Below, piece after piece: positions 45,383-54,447 of a DNA stretch of 64,000 nucleotides; positions within the stretch are counted from its first letter, which is position 1; each line of letters starts with the position of its first letter. The notes beneath the pieces were generated by a model. That model saw only the letters and a program-made list of their open reading frames with translations. It was not told where the DNA came from and searched no databases. Source of the DNA: Cognatiluteimonas lumbrici (GTDB lineage: Bacteria > Pseudomonadota > Gammaproteobacteria > Xanthomonadales > Xanthomonadaceae); the NCBI RefSeq assembly GCF_006476065.1, contig NZ_ML636798.1, positions 2,182,207-2,246,206 of the forward strand, read 5' to 3'. Both the position numbers and the translations under genes were made by a program.

Positions 45383-45446
45383 GGCGGATGCCCATGCGGG
45401 GGATGCGGCTAGAATACCGGTTTGCAGGGCAGCCTTCGGAGCAGCC

Positions 45447-45938
45447 ATGGTCGCAAACCCGCTGGTCGGCATCGTCATGGGCTCGCGCTCGGACTGGGAC
45501 ACCATGCAGCATGCAGCCGCGCGGCTGGAGCAGCTCGGCATCGCGCACGAGGTGCGCGTGGTGTCGGCGCACCGCACCCCCGACGTGCTCTTCGACTACG
45601 CCGCCACCGCGCGCGCCCGCGGCCTGCGCGCGATCATCGCCGGTGCGGGCGGCGCCGCGCACCTGCCGGGCATGCTCGCCGCCAAGACCGAACTGCCGGT
45701 CCTCGGGGTGCCGGTGCGCAGCAAGGCGCTCAACGGCCTGGATTCGCTGCTGTCCATCGTGCAGATGCCCGCCGGGATCCCGGTGGCCACGTTCGCGATC
45801 GGGGAGGCCGGCGCCGCGAACGCCGCGCTGTTCGCCGCGGCCATGCTGGCCCGCGAAGAACCGGCCATCGCCAGCGCCCTGTCCGACTTCCGCGCGCGGC
45901 AGACCGCCGACGTGCTCGCCGCCGACGACCCCAGGTAG
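45447..45938 (+). CDS. purE: N5-carboxyaminoimidazole ribonucleotide mutase
   Basis: A 163-residue class I PurE that converts N5-CAIR to CAIR in purine synthesis. Signature residues: [13 protein letters not shown] (phosphate loop), VVSAHRTPD with catalytic His, and [15 protein letters not shown] lies 5 nt before ATG 45447. Its stop shares one base with the GTG of purK, an obligate pair with class I PurE. Confidence 0.96.
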   Translation: MVANPLVGIVMGSRSDWDTMQHAAARLEQLGIAHEVRVVSAHRTPDVLFDYAATARARGLRAIIAGAGGAAHLPGMLAAKTELPVLGVPVRSKALNGLDSLLSIVQMPAGIPVATFAIGEAGAANAALFAAAMLAREEPAIASALSDFRARQTADVLAADDPR

Positions 45939-47092
45939 TGACCACCGTCGGCATCCTCGGAGGTGGGCAACTGGCCCGCATGCTCGCGCTTTCCGGCGCG
46001 CCTCTGGGGCTGCGCTTCCTGGTCATGGACACGTCGGCCGACGCCTGCGCCGGGCAGTGCGCGCCGATGGTGGTGGGCGACTACCGAGACCAGGACGCGC
46101 TGGCGGAGTTCGCCTCACGCATCGACATCGCCACCTTCGATTTCGAGAACGTGCCCGCCGACTCGGCACGCTGGCTGGCCGAACGCGTGCCGGTGTTCCC
46201 CAGCCCGCGCGCGCTGGCAACCGCGCAGGACCGGCTGGTCGAGAAGACGCTGTTCCGCGAGCTCGGCATCCCGGTGCCGGACTTCGTCCCGGTCGCCACC
46301 CGCGAGGAACTCGAGGCCGCGGTGGCCAGGATCGGCACGCCCTGCATCCTGAAGACCCGGCGGCTCGGCTACGACGGCAAGGGACAGTTCCGGATCAAGC
46401 GGGGAACGGTGGGCGACGGCGCGGGCGTGGATGACGCGTGGAACGCCCTGGGCGCGCAGGCCGCGACGGTCGGGTTGATCCTGGAGGCCTTCGTGCCGTT
46501 CGAGCGCGAACTCTCGGTGGTCGCGGTGCGCGGCCGCGACGGCGGGTTCCGGACCTGGCCGCTGACCGAGAACTGGCACGTGGACGGCGTGCTGTCGGCG
46601 AGCCTCGCGCCGGCACCCGCGGACGGCGGGCTCGTGCGCCAGGCCGTGGACCATGCCCGCCGCCTGGCCGAGGCGCTGGACTACGTCGGGGTGTTCGCGC
46701 TCGAACTGTTCCTGCGCGACGGCGTGCTGCTGGCCAACGAACTGGCGCCGCGGGTGCACAACTCCGGGCACTGGACCATCGAGGGCAGCGAGACCAGCCA
46801 GTTCCAGAACCACCTGCGTGCGGTGGCAGGCCTGCCGCTCGGCGATACCCGCATGCTCGGCCACGCCTGCATGCTCAACTGGATCGGCGAGATGCCGGAC
46901 GGGGCGCCGGTGCTGCGCGAAGCGGGCGGCCACTGGCACGACTACGGCAAGGCGCCCCGCGAAGGCCGCAAGGTAGGCCACGCCACGCTGCGCGCGGACG
47001 ACCGTCCGGCGCTGGCAGGGGCCCTGGAACGCGTCGGCGCCGCCCTGGGCCGCGAAACCCAGGTGGCGCCGGTGCTCGAGCGCCTTCTGTAG
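45938..47092 (+). CDS. purK: N5-carboxyaminoimidazole ribonucleotide synthetase
   Basis: A 384-residue ATP-grasp enzyme making N5-CAIR from AIR, bicarbonate and ATP. The N-terminal ILGGGQLARMLA Rossmann loop, the ATP-grasp lysine in CILKTRRLGYDGKGQF, the acidic metal ligands in FALELFLRDG...ANELAPRVHNSGHWT, and the C-terminal NWIGEMP/HDYGKAPREGRKVGH define PurK. GTG 45938 overlaps purE. The TAG stop is provided by a REP-like repeat. Confidence 0.96.
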   Translation: MTTVGILGGGQLARMLALSGAPLGLRFLVMDTSADACAGQCAPMVVGDYRDQDALAEFASRIDIATFDFENVPADSARWLAERVPVFPSPRALATAQDRLVEKTLFRELGIPVPDFVPVATREELEAAVARIGTPCILKTRRLGYDGKGQFRIKRGTVGDGAGVDDAWNALGAQAATVGLILEAFVPFERELSVVAVRGRDGGFRTWPLTENWHVDGVLSASLAPAPADGGLVRQAVDHARRLAEALDYVGVFALELFLRDGVLLANELAPRVHNSGHWTIEGSETSQFQNHLRAVAGLPLGDTRMLGHACMLNWIGEMPDGAPVLREAGGHWHDYGKAPREGRKVGHATLRADDRPALAGALERVGAALGRETQVAPVLERLL

Positions 47093-47140
47093 GAGCGGCG
47101 CTAGCGCCGCGACAAGTTCGCCGCCATGGCGGCTCCCACA
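47088..47140. repeat. REP-like repeat after purK
   Basis: One unit (47088-47112) beginning TGTAGGAGCGGCGC with a single change (ctag instead of ctcg in the loop) is followed by a divergent inverted half (47121-47140) whose complement reads TGTGGGAGCCGCC. The TAG of the first unit is the purK stop codon. It sits between convergent purK and sodB. Confidence 0.8.
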
Positions 47141-47150
47141 GGCAGGTTCG

Positions 47151-47729
47151 TCAGCGCATGTTGCTGTTGACGAAGTCCCAGTTCACCACGTTCCAGAACT
47201 GCTCGACGTACTTCGGCCGCGCGTTGCGGTAGTCGATGTAGTACGCGTGCTCCCAGACGTCGCAGGTCAGCAGCGCGGTGTCGTCGCTGGCCATCGGGTT
47301 GACCGCGTTCGGCGTGCTCAGCAGCGCCACCGAGCCGTCGCCGCGCTGCACCAGCCAGGCCCAGCCGGAGCCGAAGGTCTTGACCGCGAGCTCGCTGAAC
47401 TTCTCCTTGAAGGTGGCGAAGTCGCCGAAGGCCTTGTCGATCGCGTCGGCGACCTTGCCGGTCGGCTCGCCGCCGCCGTTGGGCGACATGCAGTTCCAGT
47501 AGAAGGTGTGGTTCCAGACCTGGGCGGCGTTGTTGTACATCGCGCCCTCGGACTTGCGGATGATCTCCTCCAGCGGCATCGACTCGAACTCGGTGCCCGC
47601 GATCATCTTGTTGAGGTTGTCCACGTAGGCCTTGTGGTGCTTGCCGTGGTGGAAGTCGAGGGTCTCGCCGGAGATGTGCGGCTCCAGGGCGGTGCGGTCG
47701 TAGGGCAGGGGAGGCAGTTCGATGGCCAT
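47151..47729 (-). CDS. sodB: Superoxide dismutase (Fe-type)
   Basis: A 192-residue cytoplasmic superoxide dismutase. Metal ligands are visible in DFHHGKHHKAYV (first His), VWNHTFYWN (second His) and DVWEHAYYIDYRN (Asp and His). GGGEPTGKVADAI and the length favour the iron enzyme, though Fe/Mn use cannot be settled by sequence. Two ATGs (47732 and 47729) lie behind AGGAG; the second gives better spacing. It is divergent from grxD. Confidence 0.93.
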   Translation of the reverse strand: MAIELPPLPYDRTALEPHISGETLDFHHGKHHKAYVDNLNKMIAGTEFESMPLEEIIRKSEGAMYNNAAQVWNHTFYWNCMSPNGGGEPTGKVADAIDKAFGDFATFKEKFSELAVKTFGSGWAWLVQRGDGSVALLSTPNAVNPMASDDTALLTCDVWEHAYYIDYRNARPKYVEQFWNVVNWDFVNSNMR

Positions 47730-47838
47730 CATGGACTCCTTGGCGATGAAGAGCGGCTTACAATGCCCTGATTCTACCCCCCACCCGGTGCAGGCAGCCG
47801 TCAAGCTGCCCGGCACGGAGCGTTGCAGGAGCGTGGTC

Positions 47839-48159
47839 ATGCAGGTGTCCGAGCGGATCCAGCAGGAAATCGAATCCCACCCGGTCGTGCTTTTCATGAA
47901 GGGCACGCCGCAGTTCCCGATGTGCGGCTTCTCCAGCCGCACGGTGCAGGCGCTCAAGCAGGCCGGCGCCTCCGGCTTCCACACCGTCAACGTGCTCGAG
48001 GAGCCGGAGATCCGCGCCAACCTGCCGCGCTATTCCAACTGGCCGACCTTCCCGCAGTTGTTCATCAACGGCGAGCTGATCGGCGGCTGCGACATCACCC
48101 TCGAGCTGTTCGAGTCCGGCGAACTGGCGCGGATGCTGGCGGAGATCCAGCAGGCGTGA
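47839..48159 (+). CDS. grxD: Monothiol glutaredoxin (Grx4/GrxD type)
   Basis: A 106-residue monothiol glutaredoxin that binds [2Fe-2S] with glutathione and serves iron-sulfur cluster trafficking. The active site is CGFS (FPMCGFSSRTV), preceded by VVLFMKGTPQFP and followed by the glutathione-binding WPTFPQLFINGELIGGCDI. ATG 47839 has AGGAG 7 nt upstream; GTG 47833 is an alternative. The stop overlaps the GTG of the next gene. Confidence 0.94.
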   Translation: MQVSERIQQEIESHPVVLFMKGTPQFPMCGFSSRTVQALKQAGASGFHTVNVLEEPEIRANLPRYSNWPTFPQLFINGELIGGCDITLELFESGELARMLAEIQQA

Positions 48160-48905
48160 GCGGGGCCGGCGCGGGCACGCTGCTGGCCGGCCGGGTCGTG
48201 CTGGTGGCCGGCGCCCACGGCGGCCTCGGCAGCGAAGCCGCCAAGGCCTGCGCCAGGGCCGGCGCCACCGTCGTCCTGCTCGGGCGCAAGGTGCCCAGGC
48301 TCAACCGGATCCATGACGCCATCGCCGCCGGCGGCGGCCGGGCGCTGCTGTATCCGCTCGACCTCGAGGGCGCCGGCGCCGACGACTACGCCGAGATGGC
48401 CCAGCGCATCGGCGACGAGCTGGGCCGGCTCGACGGCGTGCTCCACTGCGCGGCCGAGTTCAAGGGCCTGACCCCGCTGCTGCACACCGACCCTGCGGAT
48501 TTCGCGCGGGTGCTGCACGTCGGCGTCACCGCGCGCTGGTGGCTGACCCAGGCCTGCCTGCCGCTGCTGGCGGAATCCGACGCTGCCAGCGTGGTGTTCG
48601 CGATCGACGACCTGGCGCTCACCGGGCAGGCCTTCTGGGGCGCCTACGGCCTGGCCCAGCAGGCCATGGCCGCGCTGGTCCCGATGCTGCAGGCCGAGCT
48701 CGGCGACGCCGGCCCCCGCATCAGCGGCTTCCAGCCCGGCCCGATGCGCACCGCCCTGCGCGGCCGCGCCTTCATGGCCGACCAGGACCGTGACGCCCGC
48801 GACCCGGCCGTGTACGCGCCCGCGTGCGTCGAACTGCTGTCCCCGGCCGGCGCCGCCTGGCGCGGCCGTACCATGGTCGCAAGCCCCGAGCCGCGCCCCG
48901 CGTGA
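48156..48905 (+). CDS. Short-chain dehydrogenase-fold protein with degenerate active site
   Basis: A 249-residue Rossmann-fold protein closest in layout to YciK. The dinucleotide loop is altered but recognisable (VAGAHGGLGSEAAK, residues 17-30). The catalytic set is lost: the NAG motif is HCAA (97-100), the catalytic Ser region reads AIDD (149-152), and Y164 is followed by GLAQ so the Lys is Q168. It is probably not an oxidoreductase and may bind a ligand or protein. GTG 48156 overlaps the grxD stop and its own stop overlaps the MarC-family GTG, making a tight three-gene unit. Confidence 0.85.
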   Translation: MSGAGAGTLLAGRVVLVAGAHGGLGSEAAKACARAGATVVLLGRKVPRLNRIHDAIAAGGGRALLYPLDLEGAGADDYAEMAQRIGDELGRLDGVLHCAAEFKGLTPLLHTDPADFARVLHVGVTARWWLTQACLPLLAESDAASVVFAIDDLALTGQAFWGAYGLAQQAMAALVPMLQAELGDAGPRISGFQPGPMRTALRGRAFMADQDRDARDPAVYAPACVELLSPAGAAWRGRTMVASPEPRPA

Positions 48906-49498
48906 CCATCACCTCCGCCGCCATCCTGCTGTTCCTGATCCTGGACCCGCTGGGCAACATCCCGGTGTTCCTGAGCCTGCTCCGGGGCATGCCGCCGCAC
49001 CGCCAGCGCGTGGTGCTGGTCCGGGAGATGCTGATCGCCCTGGGCGTGCTGATGGCGTTCCTGTGGGGCGGCAAGTACGCGCTGGAACTGATGCACCTGC
49101 GCCAGGAATCGGTGTCCATCGCCGGCGGCATCGTGCTGTTCCTGATCGGCGTGCGCATGATCTTCCCGCCGCCCGAGGGCCTGCTGGGCGAGTTGCCGGG
49201 GGGCGAGCCCTTCATCGTGCCGATGGCGATCCCGCTGGTCGCCGGCCCCTCCGGCATGGCCGCGGTGATGCTGATGGGCAGCCAGGACCCGGGCCGCATG
49301 GGGGCCTGGAGCCTGGCCCTGCTGATCGCCTGGGCGGCGACCGCGGCAATCCTGTTCTCGGCCACCTACCTGTACAAGCTCCTGGGCGGCCGGGTGCTCT
49401 CGGCCATGGAGCGCCTGATGGGCATGGTGATCGTGGCGCTCTCTGTCCAGATGTTCCTGGACGGGATCTCGGCCTACCTCGGCCTCGGCGGGGCGTGA
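48902..49498 (+). CDS. MarC-family integral membrane protein
   Basis: A 198-residue protein with six hydrophobic helices of the MarC/NAAT family (UPF0056). Hallmarks are LILDPLGNIPVFLSLL in helix 1 and FIVPMAIPLVAGPSGMAAVML in the second half. The biochemical role of MarC proteins is not settled (an early drug-resistance link was withdrawn; some archaeal members move amino acids). GTG 48902 overlaps the preceding stop. Confidence 0.88.
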   Translation: MTITSAAILLFLILDPLGNIPVFLSLLRGMPPHRQRVVLVREMLIALGVLMAFLWGGKYALELMHLRQESVSIAGGIVLFLIGVRMIFPPPEGLLGELPGGEPFIVPMAIPLVAGPSGMAAVMLMGSQDPGRMGAWSLALLIAWAATAAILFSATYLYKLLGGRVLSAMERLMGMVIVALSVQMFLDGISAYLGLGGA

Positions 49499-49624
49499 CC
49501 GGCGTCAAGATCCTGTCATGATGGCCGGTTAGGGTGTTAAACTCACGTTAACCCCCGTGCGGTGTTCCGGGGGCCAGGGACCCCCGCAACCCGTTATGCC
49601 ACCAGTCCTCCGAGGAACCAGGAA

Positions 49625-52600
49625 ATGACCCATCGCACCAGCGTTCGGCTGTCGAAGCTGTCGCTCGCCCTCGTCGCGGCCCTTGCAGCCGCTCCCGTGT
49701 TCGCGCAGAGCACCTCCGCCGGCCTCGGCGGTACGGTGGTCGGAGCGGACGGCCAGCCTGTCGCCGGCGCTGAAGTGACGATCGTCCACGTGGAGTCGGG
49801 CACCACCAGCCGCGCCCAGACCGACGCCAGCGGCAACTATGCCGCGCGCGGCCTGCGCGTCGGCGGTCCGTACACCATCACCATCAACAAGGCCGGCGAA
49901 GGCGCGACCACGCGCGAGAACGTCTACCTGCAGCTCAACCAGGTCGCCGACATCGACGCCGTGCTGAACCCGGCGGTCACCGACCTGGGCGCGGTCACCG
50001 TCGTGGCCAGCGCCGCGCAGGACCTGTTCACCGCCGACACCAAGGGCGTCGGTACCTCGGTGAGCGGCCGCGAGCTCGAGATCATGCCGCAGGCCAGCCG
50101 CTCGATCGACGACGTGGCGCGCCTCGACCCGCGCATCACCGTGATCGACCAGGCCGGCGGTTCGATTTCCGTGGCCGGCATCAACAACCGCTTCAACGAC
50201 ATCTCCGTGGACGGCATGTCCCAGGGCGACCCGTTCGGCCTGAACTCGAACGGCATGCCGTACACCGGCAGCCCGATCTCGATCGACACCATCGAGGCCT
50301 ACGACATCAAGGTCTCCGACTTCGACGTGTCCACCGACACCGTCGGCGCCACCGTCAACGCGGTGACCAAGTCGGGCACCAACGAGTACCACGGCTCGGC
50401 CTACTACGTGGTCAAGGACAGCGACTGGGTCGCCGGCCGCGACGGCGAGGACTACGAGCTGTTCGGCCTGGACGAGACCAAGGGCGTCACCTTCAGCGGC
50501 CCGCTGGTCAAGGACAAGCTGTTCTTCTTCGCCTCGTACGAGGAGCAGAAGATCTCCGACTTCGGCGGCGCGACCCCGGCCGACGGCGTCGCCAGCGGCG
50601 TCATCTCGATGGACGAGGTGAACGAGGCGATCCGCATCGCGAACCAGATGGGCATGCAGCAGAACGAGTACGGCGCGCTGAACTCGATGCTGCGCAACAT
50701 CCGCTACCTGGGCAAGTTCGACTGGAACATCAGCGACAACCACCGCCTCAGCCTGACCTACCAGCAGACCGAGGAGGCCCGTCCGCAGCCGTACGACCTG
50801 CGCTCGGACTCGGTGATCCTGACCAACCACTGGTACTTCACCAACAACCTGACCCGCAACACCAGCGTGCAGCTGTTCAGCGACTGGTCGCTGAACTTCT
50901 CCACCGAGGTCAAGGTGAGCAAGCAGACCTTCGACCAGGTCAACGGCGCGTTCGTCAAGAACACCGAGGTCCAGGTGCGCGTGCCGGGCGGCTCGATCTT
51001 CATCGGCGAGGACGACAACCGCCACGAGAACCAGATCAACACCGACCGCATCACCGCCACCGTCTCCGGTACCTACTACGCCGGCGACCACACCATCAAG
51101 GGCGGCTTCGACTACCTGCGCCACGACGTGTTCAACCTGTACGGCAAGACCCTGCACGGCGAGTACATCTTCGACAGCCTGGCCGACTTCGAGGCGGGCA
51201 ACTACGACCGCTACGTGATCCGTCGCCCGGCCGCCGGCTACACCGAGGCCGACACCGCCGCGGCGCTGGTGTACGAGCAGCTCAGCCCGTTCCTGCAGGA
51301 CACCTGGCAGGTCAACGACAACCTGTCGCTGATGTACGGCCTGCGCGTGAACATCCCGAAGGCCGAGAAGGCGCCTGAAGTGGCCCCGGGCTTCGAGGAG
51401 ACCTTCGGCTTCCCGAACGCGTACAAGCTCGGCTCCAGCAACAAGATCTGGCTGCCGCGCCTGGCCTTCAACTACCAGTTCGACACCGAGCGCATGTCGC
51501 AGCTGCGCGGCGGCATCGGCTCGTTCCAGAGCATCCCGCCGTTCGTGTGGCTGGCCAACCCGTACCAGAACAACGGCGTGACCGCGGTCCGCTACCAGGT
51601 CACCGACCCGTCGCTGGCCCCGTTCAGCCCGGATCCGTACAACCAGCCGCTGCCGGCGGGCGTCACCCCGGGCGAGCTGATCTGCGGCGAGGACGGCGTG
51701 ACCTGCCAGGTCGACTCGCTCGACCCGGACTTCAAGCTGCCGTCGGTGTGGAAGATCAGCCTCGGCTACGACGCCGAGCTGCCGTGGTGGGGCCTGATCG
51801 GCAGCGTCGAGCTGCAGTCGATCCGCGCCCGCGACGCCGTGTTCTACCAGGCGATCAACCTGGGCGAGGTGCAGGGCCAGCTGGCCGACGGCCGCGACTA
51901 CTACTACTGCACCCTGGGCTCGCTCTCCACCAGCAACAAGAACTGCGACCGCCACGCGGCCTTCGCGTTCAACTCGACGATGCTGGGCAACACCGACAAG
52001 GGCAAGTCGAACTCGATCACCTTCTCGCTCGACAAGCCGATGTCGAACGGCTGGTACGGCAACCTGAGCTACACCTACACCGATGCCGACGAAGTGGCCT
52101 CGGACGGCAGCTCGCAGGCCTTCTCCAGCTACCAGTTCGTGTCGCGCCTCAACCCGAACCAGGAGATCGCCACCACCGCCGGCCGTTCGATCGAGAACTC
52201 GATCAAGCTGTCGCTGGGCTGGGAGCACGCCTTCTTCGGCGACTACAAGACCAGCATCACCGCGTTCTACAACGGCCATGACGGCCTGCCGTACACCTGG
52301 ACCTTCAACGGCGACCCGAACGGCGATGGCATCTTCCAGGATCCGGTGTACATCCCGCTGGTGGACGATGCGATCGTCAGCTACGGCAGCGCCACGCCGG
52401 AGCAGATCGCTGCGTTCCACGCCTTCATCGACAACGACAAGTACCTGAGCAGCCGTCGCGGCCAGGTGGCCGAGCGCAACGAGGCCCACTACCCGTGGGT
52501 CAACCAGCTCGACCTGGGCATCCAGCAGGAAATCCCGGGCTTCTTCCCGGACAACAAGGCGATCATCCGCCTGGACATCTACAACTTCCTGAACATGCTC

Positions 52601-52822
52601 AACAAGGACTGGGGCGTGACCTGGGGCGATACCTTCTCGGACAACACCCGCCAGCTGGCGCGCCTGGGAGGCATCAACCCGGACGGCACCTACGTCTACG
52701 ACCTGGGCAGCGCGTCCAACCCGAGCTACCAGGACCTCGAGATGTACGACTCCAGCGCCGCCTTCCCGTCGCGCCTGGTGTCGCGCTGGTCGGTGATGCT
52801 GACCCTGAAGTACGAGTTCTGA
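49625..52822 (+). CDS. Oar-like TonB-dependent outer-membrane receptor
   Basis: A 1065-residue outer-membrane protein. The signal peptide ends at AAPVFAQ (residue about 28). A carboxypeptidase-regulatory-like beta domain follows (residues about 32-115, GTVVGADGQPVAGAEVTIV), then the plug (IMPQASRSIDDVARLDPRI...SVDGM) and a 22-strand-type barrel ending in SVMLTLKYEF with terminal Phe. This architecture matches the Myxococcus/xanthomonad Oar family, linked to protein or peptide handling. I could not identify a TonB box. No TonB/ExbBD genes are nearby. The gene is monocistronic, closed by a strong terminator. Confidence 0.9.
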   Translation: MTHRTSVRLSKLSLALVAALAAAPVFAQSTSAGLGGTVVGADGQPVAGAEVTIVHVESGTTSRAQTDASGNYAARGLRVGGPYTITINKAGEGATTRENVYLQLNQVADIDAVLNPAVTDLGAVTVVASAAQDLFTADTKGVGTSVSGRELEIMPQASRSIDDVARLDPRITVIDQAGGSISVAGINNRFNDISVDGMSQGDPFGLNSNGMPYTGSPISIDTIEAYDIKVSDFDVSTDTVGATVNAVTKSGTNEYHGSAYYVVKDSDWVAGRDGEDYELFGLDETKGVTFSGPLVKDKLFFFASYEEQKISDFGGATPADGVASGVISMDEVNEAIRIANQMGMQQNEYGALNSMLRNIRYLGKFDWNISDNHRLSLTYQQTEEARPQPYDLRSDSVILTNHWYFTNNLTRNTSVQLFSDWSLNFSTEVKVSKQTFDQVNGAFVKNTEVQVRVPGGSIFIGEDDNRHENQINTDRITATVSGTYYAGDHTIKGGFDYLRHDVFNLYGKTLHGEYIFDSLADFEAGNYDRYVIRRPAAGYTEADTAAALVYEQLSPFLQDTWQVNDNLSLMYGLRVNIPKAEKAPEVAPGFEETFGFPNAYKLGSSNKIWLPRLAFNYQFDTERMSQLRGGIGSFQSIPPFVWLANPYQNNGVTAVRYQVTDPSLAPFSPDPYNQPLPAGVTPGELICGEDGVTCQVDSLDPDFKLPSVWKISLGYDAELPWWGLIGSVELQSIRARDAVFYQAINLGEVQGQLADGRDYYYCTLGSLSTSNKNCDRHAAFAFNSTMLGNTDKGKSNSITFSLDKPMSNGWYGNLSYTYTDADEVASDGSSQAFSSYQFVSRLNPNQEIATTAGRSIENSIKLSLGWEHAFFGDYKTSITAFYNGHDGLPYTWTFNGDPNGDGIFQDPVYIPLVDDAIVSYGSATPEQIAAFHAFIDNDKYLSSRRGQVAERNEAHYPWVNQLDLGIQQEIPGFFPDNKAIIRLDIYNFLNMLNKDWGVTWGDTFSDNTRQLARLGGINPDGTYVYDLGSASNPSYQDLEMYDSSAAFPSRLVSRWSVMLTLKYEF

Positions 52823-52844
52823 TCCATTGCTCCATCGCTACGAG

Positions 52845-52875
52845 GACGGCCGGGGCGACCCGGCCGTCTTTTTTT
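52845..52875 (+). terminator. Rho-independent terminator of TonB receptor
   Basis: A perfect 10 bp stem (GACGGCCGGG, 52845-52854, with CCCGGCCGTC, 52859-52868) closes a GCGA tetraloop and is followed by seven T (52869-52875). It starts 22 nt after the receptor stop, isolating it from ppnN. Confidence 0.93.
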
Positions 52876-52905
52876 CCACCCGAGCAAGGCCCCTATACTC
52901 CGACC

Positions 52906-54291
52906 ATGGACGAACCCACCACCCACAAGCTGCCCACCGTGGACGCGCGCATCTTCCCGCGCGGCGGGCTGGACGTGCTCTCCCGCGAGGAAGTCGCGCG
53001 CCTGCGCGACGCCTCCGTCGGCGGCATGCACGAGTTGCTGCGCCGCTGCGCGCTGGCAGTGCTGACCACCGGCAGCACCTCCGACGACCCGCGCGCCGCG
53101 CGTGAGCTCTACCCCGACTTCGACATCCAGGTGCACCAGCTCGACCGCGGTCTGCGCCTGGACCTGCTCAATGCCCCGGCGATGGCGTTCGTGGACGGCC
53201 AGATCATCCACGGCGTCGCCGAGCTGCTCGCGGCGGTGGTGCGCGACCTGGTCTACACCTCGATCGAGCTCGCGCCCGAGTTCGCCGACGAGCTCGACAG
53301 CTCGCCAGGCATCACAGACGCGGTGTTCCGCCTGCTGCGCAATGCCGACGTGCTGAACCCGTCGGAGACGCCGAACCTGGTGGTGTGCTGGGGCGGCCAC
53401 TCGATCAGCCGCGACGAGTACATGTACACCAAGGAGGTCGGCTACCAGCTCGGCCTGCGCGGCCTGGACATCTGCACCGGCTGCGGCCCCGGCGCGATGA
53501 AGGGGCCGATGAAGGGCGCCACCATCGCCCACGCCAAGCAGCGCCTGCGCAACAGCCGCTACATCGGCATCACCGAGCCCGGGATCATCGCCGCCGAGTC
53601 GCCGAACCCGATCGTCAACCACCTGGTGATCATGCCGGACATCGAGAAGCGGCTCGAGTCGTTCGTGCGCCTCGGGCACGGCATCATTGTGTTCCCCGGC
53701 GGCGTCGGCACCGCCGAGGAGATCCTGTACCTGCTCGGCATCCTGCTGCGCGAGGAGAACGCAGGACTCCCGTTCCCGCTGATCCTCACCGGCCCGACCG
53801 CGTCCGCGCCGTACTTCGAGCAGATCGACCAGTTCCTGCGCCTGACCCTTGGCGAGGCCGCGACCTCGCGCTACCAGATCGTGGTCGGCGACCCGCCGGA
53901 AGTGGCCAGGATGATGGCCCGCGGCATCCACCACGTGCGCCAGTACCGCATCGAGCAGAAGGACTCGTTCTTCTTCAACTGGTCGCTGGACGTGCCGCTG
54001 GAGTTCCAGAGGCCGTTCGTGCCCACCCACGAGGCGATGGCGGCGCTCGACCTGCACCGCGGCCGCAAGCCCCACGAGCTGGCCGCCGACCTGCGCAGGG
54101 CCTTCTCCGGCATCGTCGCCGGCAACGTCAAGGAAGAGGGCATGCGCCGGGTCGAGGAGTTCGGGCCGTACCAGATCCATGGCGACCGGGACCTGATGGC
54201 CTCGCTGGACGCGCTGCTCCGGGCCTTCGTGGACCAGCACCGGATGAAGATCGCGGGGCAGTACAAGCCCTGCTACGAGATCGTCGCGTGA
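52906..54291 (+). CDS. ppnN: Nucleotide 5'-monophosphate nucleosidase PpnN (YgdH-like)
   Basis: A 461-residue cytoplasmic enzyme of the LOG/YgdH family that splits nucleoside monophosphates into base and ribose-5-phosphate; in E. coli it is controlled by (p)ppGpp. The central lysine-decarboxylase-like (LOG) domain carries CTGCGPGAMKGPMKGA and FPGGVGTAEEI (the PGGxGTxxE motif), flanked by the N- and C-terminal extensions of the long PpnN type. A TATACT (52894-52899) close to the ATG suggests a short or near-leaderless transcript, without a convincing -35. Confidence 0.9.
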   Translation: MDEPTTHKLPTVDARIFPRGGLDVLSREEVARLRDASVGGMHELLRRCALAVLTTGSTSDDPRAARELYPDFDIQVHQLDRGLRLDLLNAPAMAFVDGQIIHGVAELLAAVVRDLVYTSIELAPEFADELDSSPGITDAVFRLLRNADVLNPSETPNLVVCWGGHSISRDEYMYTKEVGYQLGLRGLDICTGCGPGAMKGPMKGATIAHAKQRLRNSRYIGITEPGIIAAESPNPIVNHLVIMPDIEKRLESFVRLGHGIIVFPGGVGTAEEILYLLGILLREENAGLPFPLILTGPTASAPYFEQIDQFLRLTLGEAATSRYQIVVGDPPEVARMMARGIHHVRQYRIEQKDSFFFNWSLDVPLEFQRPFVPTHEAMAALDLHRGRKPHELAADLRRAFSGIVAGNVKEEGMRRVEEFGPYQIHGDRDLMASLDALLRAFVDQHRMKIAGQYKPCYEIVA

Positions 54292-54297
54292 CCCGGC

Positions 54298-54322
54298 TGT
54301 AGGAGCGGCGCTCGCGCCGCGA
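54298..54322. repeat. Single REP-like unit after ppnN
   Basis: A 25 nt unit with the same sequence as the 31146 arm (TGTAGGAGCGGCGC... with the GCGGCG-ctcg-CGCCGC hairpin), starting 7 nt after the ppnN stop. No clear inverted partner follows; GGTCGCG is the only nearby echo. Confidence 0.75.
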
Positions 54323-54447
54323 CGGTCGCGTGACGCCGCTCACAATCCGGTAACGCCCATCCGCGGAAACCAGCCGCTCGTCCGCCAGCCCCTTGCAAGC
54401 CGCCTTTCCCCCGCCGAGAGTGGCGGCGGGGAATCGTGGGAAGGACC

